From NCBI RefSeq assembly GCF_020055635.1, contig NZ_JAIPUT010000001.1, forward strand, positions 183,275 through 247,274: DNA of 64,000 nucleotides. The letters are read 5' to 3'. The stretch is from Marivita sp. GTDB taxonomy: Bacteria; Pseudomonadota; Alphaproteobacteria; Rhodobacterales; Rhodobacteraceae. Below are positions 1 through 14,168 of this stretch, piece after piece. The notes under the pieces are model-generated. The model saw only the letters and a program-made list of their open reading frames with translations, searched no databases and was not told where the DNA came from. The translations under genes were made by a program, and so were the position numbers. Position 1 is the stretch's first letter. The number at the start of each line of letters is the position of its first letter.

Positions 1-171
1 CCGGTTCGGAAATCCGCGCACGGTCAGGTCGGCATAATCGGCCTGCCAGCCCTTGGCGCGCTGGTCAGCAAACCAGGCCGCGGTCTCGGTGCGCATGGCG
101 TGCGCGGCATAGAACCACCATCCGCCATAGGCCAGCGCCGCCACGATGATCACAACCAGCAAACGTTTCAC
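1..171 (-). CDS. DUF2125-family protein, N-terminal fragment
   Basis: The gene runs off the left edge; only the first 57 codons are present. It starts with GTG at 171, behind a G-rich ribosome site (AAAAAGGGGGG). The protein opens with a short basic stretch and one hydrophobic segment (about residues 3-22, LLVVIIVAALAYGGWWFYAA), then turns polar, as in an inner-membrane-anchored periplasmic protein. The N-terminus, with an aromatic-rich membrane anchor and then WQADYADLTVRGFPNR, matches my memory of DUF2125 proteins of Rhodobacterales, whose function is unknown. It is divergent from the cyclotransferase gene at 237, with 65 bases between the starts. The family call is from recognition of the first residues only. 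Confidence 0.7.
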   Translation of the reverse strand, partial: MKRLLVVIIVAALAYGGWWFYAAHAMRTETAAWFADQRAKGWQADYADLTVRGFPNR

Positions 172-236
172 CGCGCCCCCCTTTTTTCTGCCGCGCCTTT
201 GGTGTTTACCGCGCCCATGACAACAGGACCAGCAGC

Positions 237-767
237 ATGACACTTTGGGTGTTCGGATACGGATCGCTTTTGTGGAACCCGGGCTTTACCCCGGTCGAGA
301 CCGCGCATGCGCGGCTGGAAGGCTATGCGCGCAGTTTCTGCATGCGGTCGATCCATCACCGGGGCACCGATGACAAGCCCGGCCTCGTGCTGGCCCTTGA
401 TGCGCAGCTCGGAAGCACCTGCGACGGCTTGGCGATGCTGATGCAAGAAGCCGAACTGGACGCCACCATGGCGTATCTGCGCGAACGGGAACTGGTGTCG
501 TCGGCCTATCTGGAAAAGACGCTGCCGCTGAGACTTGCCGATGGGCGCGACGTCACGGCGGTGACCTATGTGATCGACCCGGAACATGTGCAATATTGCG
601 GTTCGCTGGAACTTGAGGAACAGGCGCAGATCATCGCAACGGCCATCGGCGGGCGCGGACCGAACAGCGAATACCTGTTCAATACCGCGGCACATCTGTC
701 GGAACTGGGCATTCCGGATGCGGAACTCGACTGGCTCTGTGCCCGTGTGCGCAGCTTGATCGCTTAA
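237..767 (+). CDS. ChaC-like gamma-glutamylcyclotransferase
   Basis: 176 residues, the usual size for ChaC-type enzymes, which release 5-oxoproline from glutathione in the cytoplasm. The substrate-loop signature FGYGSLLWNPG is at residues 6-16, and the region where the family's catalytic glutamate is expected reads RERE (82-85) followed by LVSSAYLEKTLPL. There is no signal peptide. It fits a glutathione-turnover theme seen elsewhere in the window (glyoxalase II, gamma-glutamyltransferase, formaldehyde dehydrogenase), although these are not in one operon. ChaC2-like slow turnover or action on another gamma-glutamyl compound cannot be excluded from sequence alone. Confidence 0.88.
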   Translation: MTLWVFGYGSLLWNPGFTPVETAHARLEGYARSFCMRSIHHRGTDDKPGLVLALDAQLGSTCDGLAMLMQEAELDATMAYLRERELVSSAYLEKTLPLRLADGRDVTAVTYVIDPEHVQYCGSLELEEQAQIIATAIGGRGPNSEYLFNTAAHLSELGIPDAELDWLCARVRSLIA

Positions 768-838
768 CGGCTTGGCGATTGGCGGCGAACCGCCTAGTGT
801 GCCTGCGAAGAAAAAGAAACGCGTCAGGAACTGTCCGA

Positions 839-2032
839 ATGGATCAGCCGGACATCGAGGCCGAGCCACATTTCTCCCAGCCTGTTCGACAGGTGCTGAT
901 GATGCTGCTTGTCCTGGGCCTTACGGGGTTCGGGGGATTTCTGGCGTTGCCGCGGGTCTTGCCCGTGTTCGAGGCGAACCCCTATCTCAATGGGTTCATT
1001 GGCTTTGTGTTCGTGATCGGGGTGCTGGCCTGTTTCTGGCAGGTCTGGCAGCTGATCCAGTCCGTCCGCTGGATCGAGCAATTCGCCCAGGAGCGCGAGC
1101 GCGGCGTCCAGAGCAAGGCCCCGCTTCTGCTGGCCCCGTTGGCCACGCTCTTGAAATCGCGTGGCCGTCGCATGCAGATCAACACGGCCTCGACCCGGTC
1201 GATCCTTGATTCCGTTGCGACGCGGATCGACGAAGCGCGCGAGATCACGCGGTATATCGTCAATTTGCTGATTTTTCTCGGCCTTCTGGGCACGTTCTAC
1301 GGTCTGGCCACCACGGTCCCGGCGCTTGTCGATACGATCCGCGGCTTGGCGCCCGAAGACGGCGAAAGCGGCGTCGAGGTGTTCGCCCGGCTCATGGACG
1401 GGATGGACAACCAGCTGTCTGGCATGGGGGTCGCCTTTGCGTCTTCCCTGCTGGGGCTGGCCGGGTCGCTGGTGGTTGGATTGCTCGAACTGTTCGCCGG
1501 GCACGGGCAGAACCGGTTCTACCGCGAGCTTGAGGAATGGCTGAGCTCGATCACCAAGCTGGGTTTTGCCAGTGGCGAGGCCGATGGCGGCGGCGACATG
1601 GGGATGACCGGTGTCGTGCTGGATCAGCTTGTCGAGCAGATGGAGGCGATGCAGCTTCTGTTCGCGCGATCCGAAGAGGGCCGGTCCGAGGTGGAATACC
1701 GGCTTGGTCAGCTGAGCGACTCGCTCGAGCGGATGACCGAACGCATGGAGGCCACAGCCCCGAGTGCCACCGCCTTTGCGCGCATTGCCGACAGCCAGGA
1801 TCGCCTGATCGACGTGCTGACGCAGAAGTCCGAGAATGAGGGCCTGGATGCGGAAAGCCGCATGCGGCTGAGGTCGATCGACGTTCAGATGCTGCGCATC
1901 CTCGAAGAGGTGGCGGCGGGGCGTCAGGAAACCATGGCCGAGTTGCGAACCGATCTGTCCACGATCGGACGCGCGCTGGAGCGCATGGCCCGCAGCGCTG
2001 GCCGCCCCAGCGACAAGAAGGGCGAGGGCTAG
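839..2032 (+). CDS. MotA/TolQ/ExbB-type proton channel subunit
   Basis: 397 residues from the ATG at 839, chosen because AGGA lies about 10 bases upstream; an in-frame ATG at 779 would add 20 basic residues and has no better site. Four hydrophobic segments are visible (about 20-42, 51-73, 138-162, 198-220), with a cytoplasmic region between the second and third. The third carries LLGTFYGLATTV, the conserved channel helix of the MotA/ExbB/TolQ family. About 175 mostly helical residues follow the last membrane helix. The next gene, four bases downstream, encodes a MotB/OmpA-like partner, so the two should form a proton-driven stator-like complex in the inner membrane. It resembles the ZorA side of Zorya in general plan only; nothing else of Zorya is nearby. 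Confidence 0.88.
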   Translation: MDQPDIEAEPHFSQPVRQVLMMLLVLGLTGFGGFLALPRVLPVFEANPYLNGFIGFVFVIGVLACFWQVWQLIQSVRWIEQFAQERERGVQSKAPLLLAPLATLLKSRGRRMQINTASTRSILDSVATRIDEAREITRYIVNLLIFLGLLGTFYGLATTVPALVDTIRGLAPEDGESGVEVFARLMDGMDNQLSGMGVAFASSLLGLAGSLVVGLLELFAGHGQNRFYRELEEWLSSITKLGFASGEADGGGDMGMTGVVLDQLVEQMEAMQLLFARSEEGRSEVEYRLGQLSDSLERMTERMEATAPSATAFARIADSQDRLIDVLTQKSENEGLDAESRMRLRSIDVQMLRILEEVAAGRQETMAELRTDLSTIGRALERMARSAGRPSDKKGEG

Positions 2033-2035
2033 GCC

Positions 2036-4234
2036 ATGGCTCTGTCGCGGCGCACCGGATCCCGGTTCCAGGCCTCGATCTGGCCCGGGTTCGTGGATGC
2101 AATGACCGGACTTCTGCTGGTGCTGATGTTCGTTCTGACCATCTTCATGGTGGTGCAGGCGGTGCTGCGCGATACCATCACCGGGCAGGAAAACGAACTC
2201 AACTCGCTGTCCTCCGAGATCGCCGAACTGGCCCGTGCGCTGGGGCTCGAGCAGCAGCGCTCCACATCGCTGACCAACCAGCTCGGCGCGCTGAATGCGA
2301 CGCTGGAAGACACCCAGGCGCGGCTGACCGAACAGGAGGCGATCATCGAGTCGCTGTCGGCCACGCGCGACCGGCAGGCGGCTGCGCTCGACGCGGCGGA
2401 TGCGCGGATCGCGTCTTTCGAGGAACAGGTGGCGGGCCTCTTGGCCGAACGCGATACCGCGCGGGATCGGGCGGACACACTGCTTTCGGAACGCGATACC
2501 GCGCGGGTCCAGGTCGCGGATCTGGAGGCGGCTCAAGAGCGGTTGATGTCGGAGCAGGATGCGCTGAACCTGGCGCTTGCAACGGCCCGCAGCGAAGTCG
2601 ACGAACAGGCCGAAGCGGCGCGCTTGGCAGCGGCACGGCGCGAGGCGCTCGAGGCACTGGTTGCCGATCTGCGCGCCGATAACGCCGAGGCGACGGAGCA
2701 GGTCAGTTCGCTGACCGCACAGGTCGATACGCTCGAAACGGAACTGAGCGAAGAGGAAGCCGCCAAGCTCGCCGAAGCCGCGGCGGCCGAGGCCTTGCGC
2801 GAACGTTTGGAAAACGCGGATGCCGAGCTGACCGCGATGACCATGGCGCTCGAAGAGCAGCGTGCGCGGGCGGAGGAAACGCTGACCTTGCTGGCTGCGG
2901 CGCGTGACGCCGAGGACGATCTGAACGCACGGCTGGCGGCGGCTTTGCTTGAAGGCGAAGAAACAGCGTCGGCCTTGCAGGCGCGGCTGGATGCACAGGC
3001 CGACCGGATCGAAGGGCTGCAGTCCGAACTCGATGGGGCAGCGGTCGATCAATCCACATTGTCGTCGCTGGAGGCGCAATTGTCCGCCGCCTTGAGCCGC
3101 GTTTCCGAGGCCGATGCGCTGGAAGCGCGGCTAGAAGACTTGCGCGCCGAGAACGCCAACCTTTCCGCCGACCTGACCGAATCCGAACAGACCACCGCCG
3201 AGATGCAGGCGTCGTTAGAGGCGCTGCGTCAGGCTTTGGCCGAGGCTCAGGCAGACGCGGCGGCGCGGACCGAGACCGAGCAGACCCTGGAGCAACGACT
3301 GGCCGCAGCCCTGGCGCAGCAAAACTCGACCGAAGCGACGCTGGACGAGACGCGCGACCAGCTTGCGGCCGCATTGGCAGCGCAGGTGGCGGCAGAGACC
3401 GCCCTCCAGGACCGCCTGTCCGATGCGGAGCAACGGCGTGTTCTGCTTGAGCAGGCGCGGGAGAGGTTGGAAGAGGAGACACAACGTGCCAGCGAGGCGC
3501 AGCAGCAGACGGAACTGCTGAACCAGCAGGTTGGCGCGCTGCGCAGACAATTGTCATCCTTGCAGGGGCTTCTGGACGAAGCCGCAGCAAAGGATGTGGA
3601 AGCGCAGATCCAGTTGGAGAGCCTGGGCAGCGAGTTGAACTCCGCGCTGGCGCGGGTTGCGTCAGAGGAACGGCGGCGGCGGCAGCTTGAGGAGGCCGAA
3701 CGCCAACGGCTCGAGGAAGAGCGGCAGCGCCTGGAGGAGGAAAGGCAACGGCTGGCCGGTCAAAACCAGGATCTCGAACGTTATCGGTCCGAGTTCTTTG
3801 GCCGCCTGCGGGAAGTCCTGGGCAACCGGGAAGGCGTGCGCATCGAAGGGGACCGGTTCGTGTTTTCGTCCGAGGTGCTCTTCCCGCCTGCCGAGGCCGG
3901 GCTGTCGCCGGGAGGCCGCGCGCAGATCGCCAACGTTGCGGAAATCCTGCGCGATGTGGCCGAGGACATTCCCGCCGGGATCAACTGGATCATCCGCGTC
4001 GACGGGCATACCGACAACCTGCCGCTTTCGGGCCAGGGGGTCTATGCCGACAACTGGGAACTGTCGCAGGCGCGGGCGCTTTCGGTGGTGCGCTACATGA
4101 TCGAAGAGCTGGAGATCCCGCCGCAGCGGCTCTCGGCCAACGGGTTCGGAGAATACCAGCCGGTGAACACCGCTGACACAGCCGAAGCCCGGGCACAGAA
4201 CCGGCGGATCGAGTTGAAGCTGACCGAGCAGTAA
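2036..4234 (+). CDS. MotB/OmpA-like motor partner with very long coiled coil
   Basis: 732 residues. One N-terminal membrane helix (about 17-43) carries FVDAMTGLLLVLMFVL, with Asp21 in the place of the proton-carrying aspartate of MotB and ZorB. Residues from about 46 to 590 are almost entirely Ala/Glu/Leu/Gln/Arg-rich heptad-like sequence, ending in tandem RQRLEEE blocks. The C-terminus (about 600-732) is an OmpA-type peptidoglycan-binding domain with VDGHTDN near 655 and an NRRIEL ending. Topology puts the coil and the OmpA domain in the periplasm. Canonical MotB is about 300 residues, so the arm is the unusual part. It is probably co-translated with the channel gene (gap of 3 bases after its stop). 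Related Rhodobacteraceae pairs are annotated only as ExbB plus peptidoglycan-binding protein. Confidence 0.87.
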   Translation: MALSRRTGSRFQASIWPGFVDAMTGLLLVLMFVLTIFMVVQAVLRDTITGQENELNSLSSEIAELARALGLEQQRSTSLTNQLGALNATLEDTQARLTEQEAIIESLSATRDRQAAALDAADARIASFEEQVAGLLAERDTARDRADTLLSERDTARVQVADLEAAQERLMSEQDALNLALATARSEVDEQAEAARLAAARREALEALVADLRADNAEATEQVSSLTAQVDTLETELSEEEAAKLAEAAAAEALRERLENADAELTAMTMALEEQRARAEETLTLLAAARDAEDDLNARLAAALLEGEETASALQARLDAQADRIEGLQSELDGAAVDQSTLSSLEAQLSAALSRVSEADALEARLEDLRAENANLSADLTESEQTTAEMQASLEALRQALAEAQADAAARTETEQTLEQRLAAALAQQNSTEATLDETRDQLAAALAAQVAAETALQDRLSDAEQRRVLLEQARERLEEETQRASEAQQQTELLNQQVGALRRQLSSLQGLLDEAAAKDVEAQIQLESLGSELNSALARVASEERRRRQLEEAERQRLEEERQRLEEERQRLAGQNQDLERYRSEFFGRLREVLGNREGVRIEGDRFVFSSEVLFPPAEAGLSPGGRAQIANVAEILRDVAEDIPAGINWIIRVDGHTDNLPLSGQGVYADNWELSQARALSVVRYMIEELEIPPQRLSANGFGEYQPVNTADTAEARAQNRRIELKLTEQ

Positions 4235-4237
4235 GCG

Positions 4238-5187
4238 CTATTCGACGGTGACATCCGCATGGCGCACCGCGACGATCACGTCACCCCGGATCATCCGCGC
4301 ATAGCCGCGATAGGCGCCCTTGGGCCAACCCTCGCCGGGCGCACGACGCCCGTAGGCACGCATCAACTGGGCCTGATCGACATCAAGACGCGCGGTGTGT
4401 TCGAAAATCATCCCATCGGGGCCGAACATCTCGAAGTCGATCCGGTCGTATCTGTTGCCATGAAAGGCGTGGGCGTAGAGAACCAGCGCATCCGCCGGTG
4501 ACAGGGTCGTTCGACGCGCCGCGCCGGATTGAACCGCGTCCAGTTCCGGCACGCCATCCGACACACCGACGGTGAAGAGACCGGCATCGGTGTATTTCGG
4601 CGTATCGACCCAGAGGGTTTGCAGCGGTGTGCTGCAGGCATTGTCCTGTCCCGGTGCGAAGGGGTCCACAAGTGCGTCGCCCTGCGTGATGGTCAGGTGA
4701 AGATGCGGGTAATTGGTCAGACCGCTCAGCCCGACCTCCCCGAGGAGTTGCCCCTTGAGCACGCGTTGCCCCGGTGTCACGCGGACCGAGCCAAGCTTCA
4801 TGTGGCAGTAGACCGACTGGTAGCCGTTGCCGTGGTCGATCCGCACCGCGTTGCCGCATTCCTGACCGTGCAGATCCGTGCCGGGCACATAGGGCTGATC
4901 GGGGCGGGAGTTGCGGATGGCTTGAACCCGTCCGGCGGCGGCGGCGATCACGCGCACGCCCTGGTCCATCTGGTCAAAGTCGATAAGGGCAAAGTCCGTG
5001 CCACTATGGCCGTCGCGCGTTTTCAGGCCGCAGTGGTAATCCGAAAACGCGTCGGTCGGATCGACATCCGGGTAGTCTTCGATCACGCAGGTTTCGCCCA
5101 GTACGCAATCAAGCGGCATGCCCAGAAAAGAAACGTCCGCCACAACAGGTGTGGCGGACGCGAGGATCAGTGCAAGGGCGCGGCGAA

Positions 5188-5191
<4 letters not shown>
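4238..5191 (-). CDS. M23-family (LytM-type) periplasmic metallopeptidase
   Basis: 317 residues starting at GTG 5191. The N-terminus (MIRRALALILASATPVVA) is a Sec signal peptide with cleavage likely after ADV or VVA. The M23 zinc motifs are intact: His62-x3-Asp66 (HSGTD) and HLH at 163-165, with a further conserved-looking His130. Such enzymes cut peptide cross-links in peptidoglycan; this one has a C-terminal extension of about 140 residues of no recognised fold. The start overlaps the clpA stop by four bases (GTGA, 5188-5191), so it is translated from the clpA message, an unexpected pairing of a cytoplasmic unfoldase with a wall hydrolase. Confidence 0.87.
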
Positions 5192-7512
<2,321 letters not shown>

Positions 7513-7668
7513 GGTTGAGTGCTCCTTCTTTTTGCGTTGCGCCGCAGGGTACGGAACAACTGTCATCTTAGTATTAAAGTTTGGTCGTTAACGACGAAGC
7601 TTCAAGTTTTTTCTTGCTCTTGACAGGTCACATCCGTCCGATTGGTCGCAAGTTCTTGTGAATTTGCC
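7513..7668 (-). promoter_or_regulatory. clpA upstream region with GTCGTTAACGAC palindrome
   Basis: This 156-base gap holds the clpA promoter on the minus strand. A perfect 12-base palindrome GTCGTTAACGAC lies at 7584-7595, next to GAAGCTTC at 7596-7603. Reading toward clpA, CTTGAAGC precedes the palindrome and resembles a sigma-32 minus-35 element, but no good partner minus-10 is evident, so heat-shock control is only a possibility. The ribosome site AAGGAG sits just upstream of the start at 7512. Confidence 0.4.
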
Positions 7669-8436
7669 TCAGAAGCGATCCTTGCGGGCGCGAATTTCGG
7701 CAAAGACATCAACCGGCTGTGCGCCGATCATGTCGAGATGGGCCTGTATGGCGGGGTCAGTGGCGCGCAGGAAGGGGTTGGTCGCCACTTCTTCGGAGAG
7801 TTTGCTGGGAACCGTCGGTTCATTGCTGTCACGAGCAGAATTTATGCGTTTGATGCGGGCTTTCAAGGCGTCATTGTCAGGATCGACGGTGATCGCGAAT
7901 TTCGCGTTGGCCTGGGTGTACTCATGGCCCGAGCAGATCAGCGTCTCGGGATCGAGCGCGGCAAGTTTCTGCAAGCTCTCCCACATCTGTTCCGCACTGC
8001 CTTCAAACAGGCGGCCGCAACCCAGTGCCATCAGGCTGTCGGCGGTGAAGGCATAGCCGGAATCCGGCACGACGAAGGCGATGTGTCCAACCGTGTGGCC
8101 CGACACGTCAAGCACCTCGACCCGTTCACCGCCGAATTCGAACGCGTCGCCATCGCCGACCTCGCGGTTGAGCGATGGCAGCCGGTGCCGGTCTGCGCGG
8201 GCTCCCGTGACCTTGGCGTCGTGCTTGTGCAAGAGATCGTCGACGCCGCCGATATGGTCGTGGTGATGATGCGTCAGCCAGATGTCGGTCAAGGACCATC
8301 CCCGGCTGGACAATTCGCTCAGGATCGGTGCGGCCTCGGGCACGTCGATACAGGCCGTGTCGCCGCTGTCGCTGTCATGCAGGAGAAAGGTGTAATTATC
8401 GGACAGGGCCGGGATCGTGACAAGTTCAAGGGGCAT
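7669..8436 (-). CDS. gloB: hydroxyacylglutathione hydrolase (glyoxalase II)
   Basis: 255 residues from ATG 8436 (opening [14 protein letters not shown], the normal family start; an in-frame ATG 30 bases upstream gives only a poor extension). The metallo-beta-lactamase metal motif THHHHDH is at residues 55-61, with later ligands in SGHTVGH and SGHEYT. The enzyme hydrolyses S-lactoylglutathione, the second step of methylglyoxal detoxification. It is divergent from the methyltransferase gene at 8499, separated by 62 bases, and this head-to-head pair looks functionally arranged: the neighbour is a small SAM-dependent methyltransferase. Confidence 0.94.
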   Translation of the reverse strand: MPLELVTIPALSDNYTFLLHDSDSGDTACIDVPEAAPILSELSSRGWSLTDIWLTHHHHDHIGGVDDLLHKHDAKVTGARADRHRLPSLNREVGDGDAFEFGGERVEVLDVSGHTVGHIAFVVPDSGYAFTADSLMALGCGRLFEGSAEQMWESLQKLAALDPETLICSGHEYTQANAKFAITVDPDNDALKARIKRINSARDSNEPTVPSKLSEEVATNPFLRATDPAIQAHLDMIGAQPVDVFAEIRARKDRF

Positions 8437-8498
8437 GGCGTTTCTTTCCGTGGTCGTTACATTCAAATCAACTTAGGCCAAAACAACCGGAGGCCAAA

Positions 8499-9266
8499 AT
8501 GCATCTCGATGTGCAGCGGCTGCACAGTTTTTATTACCGCAGTGCCATCGGACGTGTGGCGCAGCGCGTGGTGCGGGACAAGGTCAGGACATTCTGGCCT
8601 GAAGCCAAGCAACAGTCCGTCGGCGGCTTCGGCTTCGCGGTGCCCCTGTTGCGGCCATACCTGCACGATGCGCGGCGGGTCATCGGCTTGATGCCGGCGC
8701 AGCAGGGGGTGATGCAATGGCCGGCCGGCATGCCCAACGTGTCGGTCCTGTGCGAAGAGACGTTGTGGCCGATCGAAAACGGACGCTTCGACAAGCTGGT
8801 CCTGATGCACGGGCTGGAAACGTCCGAGCGGCCCTCGGCGCTGCTCGAGGAATGCTGGCGGGTGCTGGGGCCGGGGGGCAAGGCCCTGTTCATCGTACCG
8901 AACCGCTCGGGCCTTTGGGCGCGATCCGACGCGACGCCGTTCGGTTATGGGCGCCCTTATTCGATGGGACAGCTTGAAGCGCAGTTGAAAGCGCATAATT
9001 TCGAACCTCAGCGTCACACTGCGGTCTTGTATCAGCCGCCATCGACGCGCCGCTTCTGGATGAAAACCGGGCCGTTCTGGGAACAGATGGGGCGCAGCGT
9101 TTCTGCGCTGGTGGCGGGAGGCGTGCTGATGGTGGAGGTCACCAAGACGAGCCCGACCCCGCGTGGCACGCGCGCCGAAAGCCGCGTTCTCAATCCGCTG
9201 GGCATCCTCGTGCCCAAACCCGCCAAGCCCGCGCGGGCGCGCGTCGAAGGCAGTCGGCCGGCCTGA
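8499..9266 (+). CDS. class I SAM-dependent methyltransferase-like protein
   Basis: 255 residues. The middle of a class I methyltransferase fold is visible: [42 protein letters not shown], i.e. strand 4, the post-IV loop and strand 5. The N-terminal SAM-binding glycine loop is weak ([12 protein letters not shown] instead of a GxGxG motif). The C-terminus is basic and proline-rich ([11 protein letters not shown] onward), possibly disordered. Its head-to-head position with gloB is the only context. The substrate is unknown, and loss of SAM binding is possible. Confidence 0.75.
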   Translation: MHLDVQRLHSFYYRSAIGRVAQRVVRDKVRTFWPEAKQQSVGGFGFAVPLLRPYLHDARRVIGLMPAQQGVMQWPAGMPNVSVLCEETLWPIENGRFDKLVLMHGLETSERPSALLEECWRVLGPGGKALFIVPNRSGLWARSDATPFGYGRPYSMGQLEAQLKAHNFEPQRHTAVLYQPPSTRRFWMKTGPFWEQMGRSVSALVAGGVLMVEVTKTSPTPRGTRAESRVLNPLGILVPKPAKPARARVEGSRPA

Positions 9267-9452
9267 CTACGGCATCAGCGCGGAGAGATCGGCGGCGCGC
9301 TGTCGCGAACGCGGACAATTCAGGCAGGTTTCGGGGCTTTGCTGACAGGCCGTAGAAAAGGAATTGTCCGACCAAAGACGCGGGTTGGCGCTAACAGGAA
9401 TCGGCAAAGGTGACCTATGCATAGATAAATGCAGCAATTTTCTTGCGCGCAT
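9267..9452 (-). CDS. possible small cysteine-containing protein (doubtful)
   Basis: A 61-codon frame on the minus strand, convergent with the methyltransferase gene and ending one base after it. The C-terminal part looks protein-like ([21 protein letters not shown], with a CxxC pair) and third codon positions are fairly GC-rich there, but the N-terminal part is not convincing, and neither ATG (9452 or 9422) has a recognisable ribosome site. It may be a real small protein, or the remnant of a longer one. Confidence 0.25.
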   Translation of the reverse strand: MRARKLLHLSMHRSPLPIPVSANPRLWSDNSFSTACQQSPETCLNCPRSRQRAADLSALMP

Positions 9453-9648
9453 TAGGTCGCACTTGGCGTTAACGCCTTGTAAACAAGGGGGATGGCGCGG
9501 TTTTCAAAATCACCATACCGTGTTGCGGGCTGAGGAAGCCTCTGCTACATCCGCGCTGATTTCTATGCCTTGCGGCATTTGCCAAACTGAAAACGCCTCT
9601 GACCACCGGACTGCGGGGGATCGGAGGCAGAATAGCGGAAGGGTGGAC
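9453..9648 (+). promoter_or_regulatory. atp operon upstream region
   Basis: This is the remainder of a 382-base gap before atpH. A loose promoter (TTGCGG, 17 bases, TACATC) begins near 9521, and a small hairpin TGCC-TTGC-GGCA lies in the leader near 9566-9577. Nothing protein-like is convincing on the plus strand before the GTG at 9649. The promoter call is by eye. Confidence 0.3.
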
Positions 9649-10209
9649 GTGTCTGAAACAGCATCCATTTCCTCTGGCATCGCGGATCGCTATGCCACGG
9701 CGGTCTTTGATCTCGCCAAAGAGGGTAAAGAGCTCGACAAGCTCGAAGCCAACCTCGACGATCTGTCGGCCGCGCTCTCGAGCAGCCCGGAACTGACCGA
9801 CCTGATCCACTCTCCGGTCTACAGCCGCGACGCGCAATCCAACGCGATCACCGCAGTAGCCGCCAAGATGGGCCTGACCCAGACAATGCAGAACGTTCTG
9901 GCGCTGATGGCGTCCAAGCGTCGCCTGTTTGTCCTGCCGCAGATGATCAATCGCCTGCGGGACCTGATTGCCGAAGAAAAGGGCGAAGTGACCGCGGATG
10001 TGGTATCCGCTGTCAAGCTGACAGCCGCCCAGTCGAAAGACCTTGCCAAGACGCTCAAGGAAAAAGTCGGCAAGGACGTCAAGATCAATGCCACCGTTGA
10101 TGAAAGCCTCATCGGCGGTCTAATCGTTAAAGTGGGTTCGAAGATGATCGACACGTCGGTCCGCTCCAAGCTCAACTCCCTGAAAAATGCTATGAAAGAG
10201 GTCGGATAA
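9649..10209 (+). CDS. atpH: ATP synthase F1 delta subunit
   Basis: 186 residues from GTG 9649, which gives the usual length and an N-terminus ([22 protein letters not shown]) typical of delta/OSCP; the open frame continues upstream without similarity. The delta subunit connects the F1 head to the peripheral stalk. The stop is directly followed by the atpA start (ATG 10210). The order delta-alpha-gamma-beta-epsilon with the Fo genes elsewhere is the normal alphaproteobacterial arrangement. Confidence 0.96.
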   Translation: MSETASISSGIADRYATAVFDLAKEGKELDKLEANLDDLSAALSSSPELTDLIHSPVYSRDAQSNAITAVAAKMGLTQTMQNVLALMASKRRLFVLPQMINRLRDLIAEEKGEVTADVVSAVKLTAAQSKDLAKTLKEKVGKDVKINATVDESLIGGLIVKVGSKMIDTSVRSKLNSLKNAMKEVG

Positions 10210-11748
10210 ATGGGTATCCAAGCAGCCGAGATTTCTGCGATCCTGAAGGAGCAGATCAAGAACTTCGGGCAGGACGCCGAAGTCACCGAGGTGGGCCGCG
10301 TCCTTTCCGTTGGTGACGGTATCGCGCGCGTTTACGGCCTCGACAACATCCAGGCCGGCGAGATGGTCGAATTCCCGGGTGGAATTCGCGGCATGGCGCT
10401 GAACCTCGAAGCCGACAACGTCGGTATCGTGATCTTCGGTTCCGACCGCGACATCAAGGAAGGCGACACGGTCAAGCGCACCAAGGCCATCGTGGACGTG
10501 CCCGTGGGCGACGAACTGCTGGGCCGCGTTGTCGACGGTCTGGGCAACCCGATCGACGGCAAGGGTCCGATCAAGACCTCCAACCGCTCGATCGCGGACG
10601 TGAAGGCACCGGGCATCATCCCGCGCAAATCGGTTCACGAGCCGATGGCGACCGGCCTCAAGGCCGTGGACTCGATGATCCCGATCGGCCGTGGCCAGCG
10701 CGAACTCATCATCGGTGACCGTCAGACCGGCAAGACCGCCGTGGCCCTGGACGCGATCCTGAACCAGAAATCCTACAACGACGCCGCCGGCGACGACGAG
10801 AGCAAGAAGCTTTACTGCATCTACGTCGCGGTGGGCCAGAAGCGCTCCACCGTTGCGCAGCTGGTGAAGAAGCTCGAGGAAAGCGGCGCGATCGAATACA
10901 CGATCGTGGTCGCGGCCACCGCGTCCGACCCCGCTCCGATGCAGTTCCTCGCGCCCTACGCGGCGACCTCGATGGCCGAGCATTTCCGCGACAACGGCCG
11001 TCACGCGCTGATCATCTATGATGACCTGTCCAAGCAGGCCGTGGCCTATCGCCAGATGTCCCTGCTGCTGCGCCGCCCGCCGGGCCGCGAAGCCTATCCG
11101 GGTGACGTGTTCTATCTCCACTCGCGCCTGCTCGAGCGGTCGGCCAAGCTGAACGAGGACAACGGCTCCGGGTCGCTGACGGCACTGCCGATCATCGAAA
11201 CCCAGGGTGGCGACGTTTCGGCGTTCATTCCGACCAACGTGATCTCGATCACCGACGGCCAGATCTTCCTTGAAACCGAACTCTTCTATCAGGGCATCCG
11301 TCCCGCCGTGAACACCGGTCTGTCGGTGTCTCGTGTGGGGTCGTCCGCGCAGACCAAGGCGATGTCCTCGGTGGCGGGCCCGGTGAAGCTGTCCCTCGCC
11401 CAGTACCGCGAAATGGCGGCCTTCGCGCAGTTCGGCTCCGACCTCGACGCCTCGACCCAGCAGCTGCTGAACCGGGGTGCGCGTCTGACCGAGCTGATGA
11501 AGCAGCCGCAATATTCGCCGCTGACCAACGCGGAAATCGTCTGCGTCATCTTTGCCGGCACCAACGGGTATCTCGACAAGTTCCCGGTCGACCGCGTCAA
11601 GGATTTCGAGCATGGGCTTCTGAACCACATGCGCGGAAAGCGGAAGGATATCCTCGACTGGATCACCAACGAAGATCCGAAGATCAAGGGCGATGCCGCC
11701 GATAAGCTCAAGGCTGCAATCGACGAATACGCCGCCGACTTCTCGTAA
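10210..11748 (+). CDS. atpA: ATP synthase F1 alpha subunit
   Basis: 512 residues. The P-loop GDRQTGKT is at 169-176, the place expected for the non-catalytic nucleotide site, and the segment [23 protein letters not shown] is the family signature. Length and domain order (beta barrel, nucleotide-binding, helical C-terminal) are complete, with no odd residues noted. It is the second gene of atpHAGDC and abuts atpH. Confidence 0.98.
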   Translation: MGIQAAEISAILKEQIKNFGQDAEVTEVGRVLSVGDGIARVYGLDNIQAGEMVEFPGGIRGMALNLEADNVGIVIFGSDRDIKEGDTVKRTKAIVDVPVGDELLGRVVDGLGNPIDGKGPIKTSNRSIADVKAPGIIPRKSVHEPMATGLKAVDSMIPIGRGQRELIIGDRQTGKTAVALDAILNQKSYNDAAGDDESKKLYCIYVAVGQKRSTVAQLVKKLEESGAIEYTIVVAATASDPAPMQFLAPYAATSMAEHFRDNGRHALIIYDDLSKQAVAYRQMSLLLRRPPGREAYPGDVFYLHSRLLERSAKLNEDNGSGSLTALPIIETQGGDVSAFIPTNVISITDGQIFLETELFYQGIRPAVNTGLSVSRVGSSAQTKAMSSVAGPVKLSLAQYREMAAFAQFGSDLDASTQQLLNRGARLTELMKQPQYSPLTNAEIVCVIFAGTNGYLDKFPVDRVKDFEHGLLNHMRGKRKDILDWITNEDPKIKGDAADKLKAAIDEYAADFS

Positions 11749-11760
11749 GGAGACGAGGCC

Positions 11761-14083
<2,323 letters not shown>

Positions 14084-14099
14084 TCCGGGCGCTCATCAA

Positions 14100-14123
14100 C
14101 TCTCGCGGGCTTCCTCGCGAGGG
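14100..14123 (+). other. intercistronic hairpin atpD-atpC
   Basis: CTCTCGCG (14100-14107) pairs with CGCGAGGG (14116-14123) around an eight-base loop, seven Watson-Crick pairs and one wobble. No U tract follows, so it is not an obvious terminator; it sits in the 85-base gap before atpC and may protect upstream mRNA or lower epsilon-subunit expression. Confidence 0.55.
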
Positions 14124-14168
14124 TGCCCGTAAGGGCCGACGAGCGCGCCACCCAAAAGGAGATCACAC

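Noticed and set aside
824..3079. Long open frame on the minus strand across the motor genes
   Set aside because: It is an antisense shadow of high-GC coding DNA: arginine- and glutamine-rich, no domain, and no start signals; the plus-strand genes have clear motifs.
839..4234. Calling the motor pair a Zorya defence system
   Set aside because: No ZorC, ZorD or ZorE-type gene is near, the long tail is in the B subunit rather than A, and the pair sits among core genes.
7560..7620. Sigma-32 promoter before clpA
   Set aside because: Only a minus-35-like CTTGAA is present; the expected minus-10 is not convincing.
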